Below are positions 43,332 through 55,000 of a stretch of 64,000 bases of DNA, in pieces. Every line of letters begins with the position of its first letter. The stretch's first letter is position 1. The notes beneath the pieces are model-generated. The model was not told the origin of the DNA. It made no database searches and saw nothing but the letters and a program-made list of their open reading frames with translations. Made by a program: the position numbers and the translations under genes. The DNA is from Fluoribacter dumoffii NY 23 (GTDB lineage Bacteria > Pseudomonadota > Gammaproteobacteria > Legionellales > Legionellaceae). The stretch spans positions 1,156,304-1,220,303 of the forward strand of contig NZ_CM001373.1 in NCBI RefSeq assembly GCF_000236165.1. The letters are read 5' to 3'.

Positions 43332-43578
43332 GGCCTTCTCCTCCTTGAGTTGAATATAGTTATTATAGCTCAATTCGGAGAAGCCAATAATCGCGAGTCC
43401 TACTGGTAATAGCAGTAAATCACGCGCTAGCGAGATAACCCCTCTTGTTGCATGTAAAATAAATTTGAAAAATTATTCAAAAAAGCCAATTGCATCGATT
43501 AAGTTTTGCTCAACATGTACTATGATTAACTTATCGTTAAATCAAATATACCTATTTCTTAAAAGGTTACGATAATTC

Positions 43579-46500
43579 ATGCTTATTCTAATTAAAATTT
43601 ATCAAACAACGGGTCTAAGTGGAGTCAAAAAATATCTGCAAGACAATAATATTAACTTGATGAATAACAATTCAATTAATGAAGTTGATGCGAATGGCTT
43701 CACAGCTTTATATTTAGCTTGCATCAATAATCACCTGGATTTAGTGCGATTCTTATTAGAGAACGGAGCAAACCCTAACTGCAAAACCAGATCAGGCTGG
43801 ACTCCTTTGCTTTATGCAGCTTCAGAGCAAAAAACTGAAATGATGAGCTTACTTCTGGACTATCGTGCAGATCCTCATGTTTTTGACTCATCTTTTAATA
43901 CCCCCCTTGATTTAGCAAAAAAATCCCGTGATTGGGTCTATTACCATCCTCAATTTGAGTTTGCTTCACAATTGGAAGATTACGGATGGTTAATTGATGA
44001 ATATGAAAAATTGAATCAAATTGTTAAAAGAATGGAGGCTAGTCCCGCTCAATCCCCTGCGCCCGTATTAAAAGATTTTAAAACCTTGACCCAAGAAGGA
44101 GTGGCTATACAGGATCTTGCTCATCTGGAAAAAAAGGAGTTATTGAGACTTGGTTCACAGCTACAACTCAGTTTTCAACAAACAGAAACCCAGGAAAAAA
44201 TTCAGTTTCCGATTGATTACAATATGTCTCCACCTGAATTAATACATTCAATACTAAATAATTATCCCGGGATGATTGTGGGTGAAAGTCATGGGCATGA
44301 AGCGCCCAAAAGATTTTTGATTGAGAATTTAAACCTTTTAGCGGATGAGGGAGTAAGTACAATTTTTCTTGAACATCTATGTCTCGAGGAATGTGGTGAG
44401 CTTTTAGAAAGTTACTTAACATCCACCGAAGATACAGAGTTACCTGCCCCCTTAAAGAAAAGATTATATGAACAGGATTATCATCGTGAATTAAAGGATA
44501 GCCCTTACAATTTCACGAATTTAGTTAAAGCGGTGAAACAATATAATCTAGCCCATCCGGATAAGCTGATACGAATTGTTCTTTTTGATACAAAGACGTC
44601 TTACAGCATTATGGGAAGTACATCAGATACAAAACGCGAACGGGCAATGAATTATTTAGCTCATATAACAATCGAAAAAGAAAAGGCGCGTTTTGAGGCC
44701 AACAATCCTGGTAAGGAATTTAAGTATGTAGGTTTCATGGGGGAAACGCATACCAATAACTTCAATAATACTGTGGGTGTAGCTGTTTATCAAAAAATTC
44801 CCGGTATTCTCGTTGATCAAATTGATGATGAAAAAAGGCAAGAGCGCGCTCCTCTTCGAAAACCAGATTATCGCTACTGGATGTTCTCAAAACCCGAAGC
44901 TGTTTCCTCTCTTAACTTCGATGAGCAGCTTAAAATGAAATACGTACTGAATCTTCTCCAGTACATTGACACGCTTATTCCCTATATATCTGACGAAGAA
45001 GAATTAAATAAAATTAATAATCTATTTATGGAAGTTTTGGAGCTAAAAAGAAAACCTTCCAATTTAAATAATCCAATTTTGGAAAATACCATCAGTCGCC
45101 TTGTTGGACTATCTCCTGAGGAGTTACGAGAGGACTATAAAAAGCACACTGCTTTGACTCATAAAATACATCAAATCTTAACTCAGAGAGTTCAATCCCA
45201 TGAAGAGTATGGGGAAATTCTCCTGGCACAGCAATTCATACAGTCGAATCCCTTGCCTACTAGAGAGAATCAGAGCGAACGGTCTCGAATTTCCAAACTC
45301 CTGGAGTTATATGAATTGAGAGGAGAATTATTTAAAGAATATAACCGGGTCTTGCAGCTAACAAATCTGGTCCAAAATGAACTGGCAAAAAAAATGCTAG
45401 TTCCCGATTATAATCTAAGCGTGGAAAAGAAACAGAATGAGAGGAATTTAATTAAGGAACTCAAAGAAAGAAGAGCGATTCTCGATGAAATCATGGCAAA
45501 AGCAGCGATTTCTCCGCAAGAACAAGGCTATGTTATTTCTAAAAACCTGGGTTCACTTCATCAGCACATTGATTCAACCATTACTCACACTATTGAACGC
45601 TGTACCACCCTTGAGATGATTCCCCATCCGGTACATTTTTCAACTGGAGTGTGGGCTAACCTTATTGTAACTTCGCTGCGTCAAACTCTGGAACACGAAA
45701 CTGAATTAAGCGAACTTCAGTTTGAAACGGCTGATAAAGCTCATGAAAAGCTTCTCTACCCCTTATACAGTATTAATGAAAATAAGCGAAATGATATTTT
45801 AATGTCCATTTTTCACCAGGTAGCCGACTTTCCCCCTCAAAAACGTAAAGAATTTTTAAGATATCTGCATCTGCAATTGTCTAAACAAGAGGATGGGAGA
45901 AATGACGAGCAGATTAAGAACGATATTAATTTCCTTCTTAATTGCGAACATAATCCCCCAAAATTGTTAATCAGGATGCAAGATCTTAAGGATCAATGGG
46001 AGTTTATTCTTCCACAAGATACCATACCCTTTATCCCACTGTTCGCCAGTGCGGACTCTTATGCGCGTTTGGCAAATTATCTTCTAGAACTTGCAGGGAA
46101 CAATCCACCTGAAAATGTTTCAATTTTACAAACTTTTACAATGCAATTTCTCTTGAATGATGTTGGTCCAAATGTTTCGTTAGATCAGGATACTTTAGAT
46201 CAAATGAATACGTATCTGGCAGATTTAATATCCATGTATTTCGATTCCAAAATGTCCGACACCTTGGAAAGGAAACAAATGATTCAACGGGAAATTTATA
46301 GGAGCCCTTCTGCCAATCTATGGGTTAAGGAAATTCAAGCCAATCAATCTGAGCCCCCTCTTCCCGATAATCCACTAAATTTTTATGCCTTTGCAGAACA
46401 TTTATATCAGTTAAGAGATTTTGTGCATCTTAATATAAATCAAATTTCTCAAAATAAAGTTAATTTCTTCATGCCTCATAGGGTGCAAGACTATCTGGAC

Positions 46501-47442
46501 AAAAATCACAGCTGTATTCTTCAACCATCGTTTACTGATCCTGGGAAATTGAACGTCCAGTTTAGGGAAGCTCCGGCCAATGGACATAGGCAAGTGGTAA
46601 TTAATATCCCACATCTGTTTTTTTGGATTATGGATGCGGATGTGGGCACTCGTTATTCGATTAAAGATTATTTGCAAATCTATTTCAATATCGAAAAAGA
46701 GTACACAGATATATGCCAGAATACTAACCTAAGCAATGCGGAAAACCATATCAGGAATAGAATTAATAACCTTATGGGAGAAGCCCAAGTTTCACGAACT
46801 CCTCCAATAAACAGCTCATACTCAGGTGTAGGTTTATTCGGAACAGGTTATGCGAAAAAAGAAAATTCACTGGAGTGCCTGGTTTTAGAAAATGCTTTTC
46901 GAACATCTTACAACGAAATTGCCACTGCTTTTCCTCAATTAAACTGGCCTGTTATTGATAATATCAATTTAAAATTTGTACAACTTGAGGTAAAACAGTG
47001 TAACAACCAATTCGAACTTAATCTGTCTTTACTGGAATCCTCTAATAATAACAATAATAATGCGTATTCCCAAAACAACCGAAACCTGCCTATTCCTCCA
47101 CTTTTGGCAAGGGCTCTTATCCAAATCAGTCAACCTCAAAATCTTGTGAGCTTATTATCATCCCTGCCTGAAGGAAGTATTCATATCAGTAATAGAGACC
47201 CCTCATCAATCTCTATTTATATTAAACATGCTCAAGGCGTGCACCAGTATTCGCTGCAGACAACTGCTGCAAATACCCTGGTTGATCAAAACAATAATAG
47301 CTATGCCAATTTAAACAGCTTTCTTGCTACTGCGGTGTCTTTTTATCGTCTGCCCCAAATTAATTCAATCAGTACTCTGGATTTACTTGGATGTCAGCTG
47401 AATATATTGAATCAGGAGAACAATCAATATCGTCCAATTTAA
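43579..47442 (+). CDS. Giant ankyrin / GESH-domain putative effector
   Basis: 1287 residues. Ankyrin repeats at about 36-115 (NGFTALYLACINNHLDLVRF, SGWTPLLYAASEQKTEMMSL, FNTPLDLA). Next is a domain at about 210-420 with GESHGHEAPK (235-244), TIFLEHL (E265), and GETHTNN (388-394), followed by GILVDQI. The GE.H pairs and the FLEH strand recall the TIKI/EreA/ChaN metal-dependent superfamily and a related domain of membrane-targeted toxins; I cannot settle which. Residues 430-830 are helical, and 830-1287 are not recognised. AAGG lies before the ATG, poorly spaced. Secretion to the host is inferred. No transmembrane segment is seen. Confidence 0.6.
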   Translation: MLILIKIYQTTGLSGVKKYLQDNNINLMNNNSINEVDANGFTALYLACINNHLDLVRFLLENGANPNCKTRSGWTPLLYAASEQKTEMMSLLLDYRADPHVFDSSFNTPLDLAKKSRDWVYYHPQFEFASQLEDYGWLIDEYEKLNQIVKRMEASPAQSPAPVLKDFKTLTQEGVAIQDLAHLEKKELLRLGSQLQLSFQQTETQEKIQFPIDYNMSPPELIHSILNNYPGMIVGESHGHEAPKRFLIENLNLLADEGVSTIFLEHLCLEECGELLESYLTSTEDTELPAPLKKRLYEQDYHRELKDSPYNFTNLVKAVKQYNLAHPDKLIRIVLFDTKTSYSIMGSTSDTKRERAMNYLAHITIEKEKARFEANNPGKEFKYVGFMGETHTNNFNNTVGVAVYQKIPGILVDQIDDEKRQERAPLRKPDYRYWMFSKPEAVSSLNFDEQLKMKYVLNLLQYIDTLIPYISDEEELNKINNLFMEVLELKRKPSNLNNPILENTISRLVGLSPEELREDYKKHTALTHKIHQILTQRVQSHEEYGEILLAQQFIQSNPLPTRENQSERSRISKLLELYELRGELFKEYNRVLQLTNLVQNELAKKMLVPDYNLSVEKKQNERNLIKELKERRAILDEIMAKAAISPQEQGYVISKNLGSLHQHIDSTITHTIERCTTLEMIPHPVHFSTGVWANLIVTSLRQTLEHETELSELQFETADKAHEKLLYPLYSINENKRNDILMSIFHQVADFPPQKRKEFLRYLHLQLSKQEDGRNDEQIKNDINFLLNCEHNPPKLLIRMQDLKDQWEFILPQDTIPFIPLFASADSYARLANYLLELAGNNPPENVSILQTFTMQFLLNDVGPNVSLDQDTLDQMNTYLADLISMYFDSKMSDTLERKQMIQREIYRSPSANLWVKEIQANQSEPPLPDNPLNFYAFAEHLYQLRDFVHLNINQISQNKVNFFMPHRVQDYLDKNHSCILQPSFTDPGKLNVQFREAPANGHRQVVINIPHLFFWIMDADVGTRYSIKDYLQIYFNIEKEYTDICQNTNLSNAENHIRNRINNLMGEAQVSRTPPINSSYSGVGLFGTGYAKKENSLECLVLENAFRTSYNEIATAFPQLNWPVIDNINLKFVQLEVKQCNNQFELNLSLLESSNNNNNNAYSQNNRNLPIPPLLARALIQISQPQNLVSLLSSLPEGSIHISNRDPSSISIYIKHAQGVHQYSLQTTAANTLVDQNNNSYANLNSFLATAVSFYRLPQINSISTLDLLGCQLNILNQENNQYRPI

Positions 47443-47533
47443 ATCGTTGCTTCAAGAACTTAAATCGAAATATCACAAGGCGTTACAAATGGAATAAGAA
47501 TTTCAGATAAACCGATAGTTTATTCAGCGGATG

Positions 47534-48799
47534 TTAATACCCCCAGCCATTAAGTAAAGCTTTTGCCGCTTTTGATAGTAACAGCTCGTTTCGTGCATCC
47601 TCGATGATTATTTGAGCTCGTGCCAAATTACGCCAAGCTTCCCTCAAATCAACCAGGTCTCCCTCCAGATTAAAATACCTTTTTTTCGCTACTTTGAAAC
47701 CCTCCTGCGCAATGTTTAATTCAATGTTAAGGTGTTTTATTCGAATTAAAGTAGATTTAATGCTTAAATCAAGTTGTGCATTTAACTCTTGTATGTATTG
47801 TTTTTGTGCGGCAACAGCTTTTTGTTTGACGAGTAACTTAGCTTGGGCTTTATTGATGCGACTTGTTATATTAAGATCAAAAAGCGGCATTGAAACCCCA
47901 ACTCCGACAGCATAATCCTCCCTTCCTATCAAATGGGTTTTATCCATACCGCCACCACTGGCAATCGCTACGATCTCAGGTCTAAATCGTGATTTTTCTT
48001 TTATTAAATTTTCATAGGCTGCTTTGGCGTCGGCAATCGCTCTTTTCACATAGGGGCTTGAATAAACACGGCTTTTTGAGTTTAATGAGTCAATCAGGCT
48101 CTCTGATAATACTGGACAATCAATTGTAGAGGCACTTTTACCTATAATTACGGAGAGTTCTTTAAGACTTCCCAGAACTTGTTCCTTTAAATATGAATAT
48201 TCTGTACGTGCTTCTTGCGTCTCTGATTCGGACAAATAATTATCGACTACAGACCGTTGCCCTGTTTTTACAAAATGCTTTGCTTCCTTGGTAATGAGAG
48301 CTGATTCCTTAGCCAAATTAGACCATATTTCTTGTTTTTTTTTATAGGTAGCACATTGATAAAAAGCTTTCAAGGCAAATAATTGAACTTCATACATAGT
48401 CACACGAGTAGTTTGCCTGGCTACATTAACTTGCGAACGAGCTGCATTTACCGCTGCTGCAGTTTTGCCAAAATCATAAATTAACTGTTTGGCAACAACT
48501 CCTGCTGTAGGTCCTGAGCGATAAGGAGATCCAACTAAACCTTCAATACCAAGCCAATTGGAGGAACCAGGAAAACCCGTACTTTCCAGAGCCTCTGCTC
48601 TTAGAATAGGAAAATAATGCGCTTTAGCTACTTCAATTTCTTTAACTTTTACAAGTACATCTAGTTGCGCCTGATTGATAGATTGACTGTTTTTTTCAGA
48701 AAGACGCAACAGTTCCTCCGTAGTTAACATATGTCTAGAATTTGCCCAAACAGGGACAAAGATACAATAGAAAAAAAATATAATCCAAATACGCTTCAT
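47534..48799 (-). CDS. TolC-family outer-membrane efflux protein
   Basis: 421 residues. A signal peptide (KRIWIIFFFYCIFVPVWA) is followed by the OEP repeat architecture: ARSQVNVARQTTRVTMYEV, a coiled-coil hairpin, and its second copy (VDLREAWRNLARAQIIIEDA). It would form a trimeric channel across outer membrane and periplasm. Its start overlaps the RND gene's stop by 4 bases (48796-48799), so it is co-transcribed and translationally coupled as the exit duct of that pump. Slightly shorter than TolC, which is usual. Confidence 0.88.
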   Translation of the reverse strand: MKRIWIIFFFYCIFVPVWANSRHMLTTEELLRLSEKNSQSINQAQLDVLVKVKEIEVAKAHYFPILRAEALESTGFPGSSNWLGIEGLVGSPYRSGPTAGVVAKQLIYDFGKTAAAVNAARSQVNVARQTTRVTMYEVQLFALKAFYQCATYKKKQEIWSNLAKESALITKEAKHFVKTGQRSVVDNYLSESETQEARTEYSYLKEQVLGSLKELSVIIGKSASTIDCPVLSESLIDSLNSKSRVYSSPYVKRAIADAKAAYENLIKEKSRFRPEIVAIASGGGMDKTHLIGREDYAVGVGVSMPLFDLNITSRINKAQAKLLVKQKAVAAQKQYIQELNAQLDLSIKSTLIRIKHLNIELNIAQEGFKVAKKRYFNLEGDLVDLREAWRNLARAQIIIEDARNELLLSKAAKALLNGWGY

Positions 48800-51700
48800 T
48801 TATACGCTCGTACTTTTTTATGTGTCCTGGCGAAAAACATACGGTATAAAATTGGCACAATAAAAAGGGTCAGTAAGACTGAAAACAACTGTCCACCTAT
48901 AACTGCCCTTCCCAGAGGAATATTGGCTTCCGACCCTTTTTCTATTCCAATAGCCATCGGGATAAGACCAAGGATTGCTGCAAGTGAAGTCATCAAAATA
49001 GGTCGTAAACGTTCTTTTGCACCAGCTACAATACCTTCATCCATATGCTCGCTTAGCTGAGTATGATAAGAAATAAACTCAATTAATAAAACTCCATTTG
49101 CTACAGCTATTCCAATCATAAAAATTGCTCCAATTGCTGCTTGAATACTAAAATAAGTGTGTGTTGTTACCAACATTAAGACAATCCCGACGACACCTAA
49201 AGGCACGGTTACCATAATGACCAATGGGAGTGCAAAAGAACGAAATTGCACCACTAAAATCAAATAAACGAGGGTGGCAGCGAGCAAGAACCCACCTCCC
49301 AAAGATTGTACTGACTCCATCATTTCTCTGATTTCACCTCGAATAGCTATGGAATAGTCTTCAGGTAATTTAGTTTTATCAATTATTTTTTGTACATCTC
49401 GAGACAATCCTCCAATATCTCTACCTTGAGCATCCAAATAAATATCAGTAACTCGTTTAAAGTTGACGTGATTAATCTGTATTGGCCCCTTAATTTCAGT
49501 AATTGTTGCAATTCGTTTTAAAGGAGTAACTCGTTCCCGTTCATGCCCACGAACAGGAATATTCGAAAATTGCTTAAAGCTGGATACCTGTTGTTCAGCA
49601 AATTGCACTCCCATTGGATAGTTGATTCCTGTTTTAGGATCAACCCAAATTACATTTGAAGCAAAGGTGGCGCTCCCTGTAACTGCACTCACGACGTTTT
49701 TTATGATCTCATTAGTGGTGATGCCTAAATCCATAGCTTTATCACGATTGATATCCAAATTAATAAAAGGCGCATCCAGACGCTCTTGAACACGAACGTC
49801 AACTGCTCCGGGTAGGTTTTTAATTTTTTGTGCAATTTCTGTAGCAATTTTAAATTCTTCTTTGATGTCTGGCCCCTCAATTTGAACATCAATAGGTGCC
49901 CTTTGTCCGTAGTTCAGCGCCGAGGTCAATAATCCTCCTAATTCAATACCAATTTCAACATCCGGATATTCTTTTTTCATGTTCTCACGAATGATTTGGG
50001 CATAATATTGGGATGTATATTCCCTATTTTCAGTTAATGCTATGTTAAAAAATACATCCTGAGTACCTACGTTGGGAGTAAAGGCAGCCGGAAATCCGTA
50101 TTCGACACCAGCATTCGTAATTATCATCTCGAGATCCCCGGGATTTATCCACTGCCGTAATTTACCATCTATTTCTTTGGCAAATTGTGTTGTTTTTTCT
50201 ATTCGAGTACCCGATGAAATTCGCATGGTTACAATAAAGCTGCCTGCATCCGCACGAGGAAAAAGTTCAGTACCAATAAGTGGAGTTAATGATATTCCAC
50301 CAACAAATAACCCGATTACAACCGCTAATACTGTTTTCTTGTACCTCAATGCTAAAGCCAACGCTTTCCCATACCCCTCCGTTAAATGATGAATAGCGAT
50401 CTGTGGCCAAAGTAATAAACGAGGTAATTTTGCTTGTTCAGATCGGTTTAAAAATTGTGAGGCAAATAAGGGCATGACGGTCATTGCAATCAGAAATGAA
50501 CTTATCATGGCAAACATGACCGATTTCGCTAAGGCCGCGAATAATATTTTTACAATACCTGTTAAATAAATTACAGGGAACAACACGACCAAGGTAGCCA
50601 AAGTTGATGCTAATACTGGCATGGCTACCTCCGATGCCCCTTCTAATGCAGCTTGTTTTGGCGAGCGACCTCGCTCCAGTTTTTTACTTATGTTTTCTAA
50701 AACCACAATTGAGTTATCGACTAATACTCCAATAGAGAGTGCCAAACCACCTAAAGTCATTGCATTAATAGTTTGGCCTGAAGAATTTAAACCAATCATT
50801 GCTGCCAATAAGGCTAGGGGCAATGACAGCAAGATTCCAAAGGTAGCGCGAGGATTTCCTAAAAAAAGAAAGATCATAATCGCGGCCAACCCGCCTCCTA
50901 ATAAAGCCTCTTGAGTTATGCTAGATATTGCTTTGCGGATAAAAATTGACTGATCTGCCACCAAAGTCAAATCAATATCTTTTAAGGTGTTCATTGATTT
51001 TTTTATCGCTTCTTTTACGTTCTCTACAACACGAATGGAGTTCCCCCCTGGCTGACGATAAACTGGCACATAAACTTGTTCCTTACCATCAATTAGTACC
51101 ACATTTGTTTGAATTTGCCCTGAATCCTTAGCTTCTCCTATTTGCTTCAAATACACCGGAACACCATATTCTGCCCTCAAGGGAAAGTTATTCATTTCGG
51201 AAATATGCTGCACCAAACCGTTACTGACAATCTGATAATCAAAATTTCCAATTTTTACATCACCTGAAGGAATAAACGTATTAAGCTGGACAATTTTTTC
51301 CAAGACCGCTAAGGGTGAAAAGTTATATTCATTGAGTTTTTTAGGATTAAGATAGATAACTACTTCTCTTAACCGTCCACCCATAACAGTAGGTGCCATT
51401 GCACCTGGAACTGCCTGAATGGTATTACGTACCGTATAGCGTGCAATGTCATAGATCTTTTCAATACTCTTGTTGCCTCTAACCGCAACAAGTGCTAGTG
51501 GGACTGAAGCCATAGGATCAAACGGAAGAATTAAAGGCGGTAAAGTACCTGGAGGTAGCTGACTCATCACTGACATTACCAAAGATGTTGTCTGAGCCAT
51601 TGCAGAATTGAGACCAGTACTGTTATCGAAAAAATTTTTAACGATACTTACCCCTACCAGAGATTTGGATTCTTGCCGCTCTATGCCAATTGCTTGAGCA

Positions 51701-51939
51701 GTGTAGCGCTCAAACCTCGAAGTCAGATTTTCTTCAACATCGGTAACTGGCATTCCAGGATAAGACGAAATCACTTGCATGGCAGGTAAATTAGCTGAAG
51801 GCAATAGATCTTTGGGGAGATTAAAAATAGCGAGGATGCCCATGAGCACTATAACCAAACAGGCAACAATAATGAGATGGGGATTATGAATGGCGGTTGA
51901 TACTAAACTTCTCCCTAGGTTGCTTCCGGTTTCTTCCAT
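48796..51939 (-). CDS. RND multidrug/efflux transporter (HAE1-type), pump 1
   Basis: 1047 residues, full length, with 12 membrane helices and two large periplasmic loops. Features include the N-terminal helix (LIIVACLVIVLMGILAIFNL), PGMPVTDVEENLTSRFE, the helix-4 signature LGGLALSIGVLVDNSIVVLENI (the AcrB D407-D408 pair is D-N here), and VANGVLLIEFI near helix 10. It uses the proton gradient to expel compounds. The same strand carries a TolC-like gene immediately after. No HlyD/MFP-type adaptor gene is next to it, unlike most tripartite systems. 131 bases separate it from pump 2. Confidence 0.9.
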   Translation of the reverse strand: MEETGSNLGRSLVSTAIHNPHLIIVACLVIVLMGILAIFNLPKDLLPSANLPAMQVISSYPGMPVTDVEENLTSRFERYTAQAIGIERQESKSLVGVSIVKNFFDNSTGLNSAMAQTTSLVMSVMSQLPPGTLPPLILPFDPMASVPLALVAVRGNKSIEKIYDIARYTVRNTIQAVPGAMAPTVMGGRLREVVIYLNPKKLNEYNFSPLAVLEKIVQLNTFIPSGDVKIGNFDYQIVSNGLVQHISEMNNFPLRAEYGVPVYLKQIGEAKDSGQIQTNVVLIDGKEQVYVPVYRQPGGNSIRVVENVKEAIKKSMNTLKDIDLTLVADQSIFIRKAISSITQEALLGGGLAAIMIFLFLGNPRATFGILLSLPLALLAAMIGLNSSGQTINAMTLGGLALSIGVLVDNSIVVLENISKKLERGRSPKQAALEGASEVAMPVLASTLATLVVLFPVIYLTGIVKILFAALAKSVMFAMISSFLIAMTVMPLFASQFLNRSEQAKLPRLLLWPQIAIHHLTEGYGKALALALRYKKTVLAVVIGLFVGGISLTPLIGTELFPRADAGSFIVTMRISSGTRIEKTTQFAKEIDGKLRQWINPGDLEMIITNAGVEYGFPAAFTPNVGTQDVFFNIALTENREYTSQYYAQIIRENMKKEYPDVEIGIELGGLLTSALNYGQRAPIDVQIEGPDIKEEFKIATEIAQKIKNLPGAVDVRVQERLDAPFINLDINRDKAMDLGITTNEIIKNVVSAVTGSATFASNVIWVDPKTGINYPMGVQFAEQQVSSFKQFSNIPVRGHERERVTPLKRIATITEIKGPIQINHVNFKRVTDIYLDAQGRDIGGLSRDVQKIIDKTKLPEDYSIAIRGEIREMMESVQSLGGGFLLAATLVYLILVVQFRSFALPLVIMVTVPLGVVGIVLMLVTTHTYFSIQAAIGAIFMIGIAVANGVLLIEFISYHTQLSEHMDEGIVAGAKERLRPILMTSLAAILGLIPMAIGIEKGSEANIPLGRAVIGGQLFSVLLTLFIVPILYRMFFARTHKKVRAYK

Positions 51940-52070
51940 TTAACGCAATTTTATTTTTAAAAAAACATGGTGCAATAATGTGTGGTATTTTGCAAGACTT
52001 AATCCCTAATAAATTCAAGCAAAATATATTTTTTACCTATTAAGTAGTAAAAAAATAAGAAAGGATTTAT

Positions 52071-55000
52071 TTAGGAATGACGCCATTTCCACCAACCTAA
52101 ATAAATTAAAGGAATAAGAAATAATGTAAGTAGGGTGGATGCAAAAGCCCCAAAAATAAGAGATATAGCAAGCCCGCCAAATACCGGATCTGAAAGCATT
52201 ACCGAGGAACCCAGGATAATCGCCAAAGCGGTTAACAAGATGGGAGTTAATCTCACCACGCCAGATTGAGTCACCGCGGTGTCAATGGACGCGCCTGACC
52301 GTAAATTTTCAATAATGAAATCAATAAGTAATAATGAGTTGCGAACAACAATTCCCGCAAGCGCAATGACACCGATCATGGAAGTAGCGGTAAAGGGCTG
52401 CTGCATGATCCAATGGCCTGGAAAAACGCCAATAATCGTCAGTGGAATTGCCCCCATAATTATCAAAGGAATAAAAAATGAACGATAAAAACCAGTTAGC
52501 AAAATGTAGATTAGGACAATGGCGACTATAAATGCAGAACCCAAATCACGAAACACATCGAGGGTCAAACGCATTTCCCCTAGCCAAAATAATTGATTTT
52601 TCGCAACATCTTGAGGTTGCTCTTCCTTAAATCCCAAATTACCCACGCTAAGATGGCTATTATTTGGTAAGTCCAGATGTTTCAACATTTGGGTCACTGT
52701 GGTGACGCCATAGGCAGGGCTGGAATGAAGCATTTCTCCTGTGACATAAACTACTTGGTGTTGATCACGGGTAAAAACAGGTTTTTTTTGAATTCCTTTT
52801 TTGAGATCAACTACTTTTGCGAGGGGAACAAGTTGATTTTGCTGATTAATTAAAAATAATTTTTTCAAAACTGAACTATTTTCCCTGGATGGTTTGGGAA
52901 GGCGAAGAATTATATTTTCAGGTTCAAGAAGACCAGGACGATGGCCATTTCCTACTTGTACTCCTTTGAAATATCCCTGCAGATCATGAGCAAGCATACT
53001 CGGAACCAAACCAGCTAATAGGGTCGCATTACGGTTTATGACGATATTGTATTCTTCCAAATTGTCAGTAACAGAATTATCAATATTAATCATTCCATAA
53101 ACTTTAGGGTACACTCTATTACTGATAAACTGTCCCAAATCCCTAAGATGTTCATAATCAGGCCCATATAAACCCGCTTCCATTTGTGATCGAACAGGAG
53201 GTCCTGGAGGACTTTCAAAGAGTTTGATATGTGCTTGAGGATAAGAATGACGAATATTCCATAGAGAATCATAAAATTGTTGTGCAATTTTATGTGATCC
53301 AATCCTTCGATCGTGTTTATTGATTAAATTAACACGAATTTGCGCATAATTTGTTCCGTGTTGCATCGCATCCCCACGTACCATCGCTGCAAAATCTTCG
53401 GGGGCAGCTTGGCCTAAAAATACCTGATAATTGGTAACAAAATTGTTGTGGGCAAGAACCTTGGAAATCTCTTTTACAATGTTCGAAGTCTGCTGTAAAG
53501 ATGCCCCTGCTCCAGCATTGATCTCGAGGAGGAAAGTATTCACATTATCATCAGGCAACATCTTCAGCTCAACACCCATAGGACTCAAAGGACCATTCGT
53601 GCCCGAAGGCCTAATGAATTGCCATAGTGGCTGAATAATTACCAAAATTAAAAGAAATAAAACAAAAAAATAAAATAAATAACGTTTCCAACGCGATTTT
53701 AATAAAGAAGAAAAAAGATAGAGATAGACTTTATGACTCAGACTTAACTGATGTTCCATCCGAGAATTATCTTCAACCTTCGGTAATTGATGTGCCTTGG
53801 CTCTCAGCCAGCGATACGCTAAATAGGGAACTGCAGTATAAGCAATTATTAGGGAAACCAACATAGCTAAGGGTGCATTAAAAGGAATAGGTCCCATGAA
53901 AGGCCCCATCATCCCCGACACAAATGCCATGGGGATTAAAGCAAGTATCACTGTAAAGGTAGCAATAATCGTTGGTTTTCCTATCTCATTCGCGGCGAAT
54001 ATAATTAATCGTGCAAAATTATGTTGCGTGTGTTCGCGTATATGCCTATGAATATTTTCTATTACGACAATACTGTCATCCACTAATAAACCTAAAGATA
54101 GAATTAAAGCAAATAAAGTGATGCGGTTAATGGTTTGACCCGCTATCCACCCTACCCCCAAAACGATGCATAAAATAAGTGGTATGGAAAAAATCACAAT
54201 AGATGCTTCACGCCAACCTAAAAATAACATTAAGAGAATAACAACTGAGGCAATGGCAATACCTAAATGCTCTACCAAAGTATTTACTGCGTCGTTCGCC
54301 TCATCACCATAATTACGTGTTACCGTTGCAGTTACCCCTTCTGGAATAATTTTACTTTGCTCAATCAGCTTTAATCGTTGAAGGACTGCATTTGCTACTT
54401 CAACTCCATTACTCCCTTTTTGACGTGCAAATGCTATAGTTACTGAGGGTTTTAATTCACCCGGCTGCTGATCTGCTGATGCTCGACCAAAAGCAAAATA
54501 GGAGCGGATGGCGTCATCCTGGGGCGCCAATTCAATATGCGCAATGTCTTTTAATAAAACAGGCTTGCCTTCATTAACTCCGATAATAATTTGTCCCAAA
54601 TCATCAGGGGTTATCAGATTCCCTTCTATACGTAACGGACTTTCGTGAAGATTGGGTTCCAGTTTTCCTGCATTGAAGCTGACATTACTCACCTCAAGTG
54701 CTTGTTTAATTTTTTGTAAGGGAATGAAATAAGAGGCCATTTTATCAGGGTTTAACCATACGCGTAGTGCAGAGGGAGAAGCCCCCATAACCCAACTTTT
54801 ACCTACCTGTGGGACGTTACGTAAATCTTCCAACACCCTGGTAGCAAGAGTTTGCAGCTGTGTCGTACTGAAATGGGAGGAACTCAAATTTATAGTCAGC
54901 AAGGGAACGTCATATAAACTGATTGATTGCACAAAAGGCATCAAAGTGCCTGCAGGCATTTTATCCATGTTACTGTTAATCTGGTTGTATACCTTAACCA

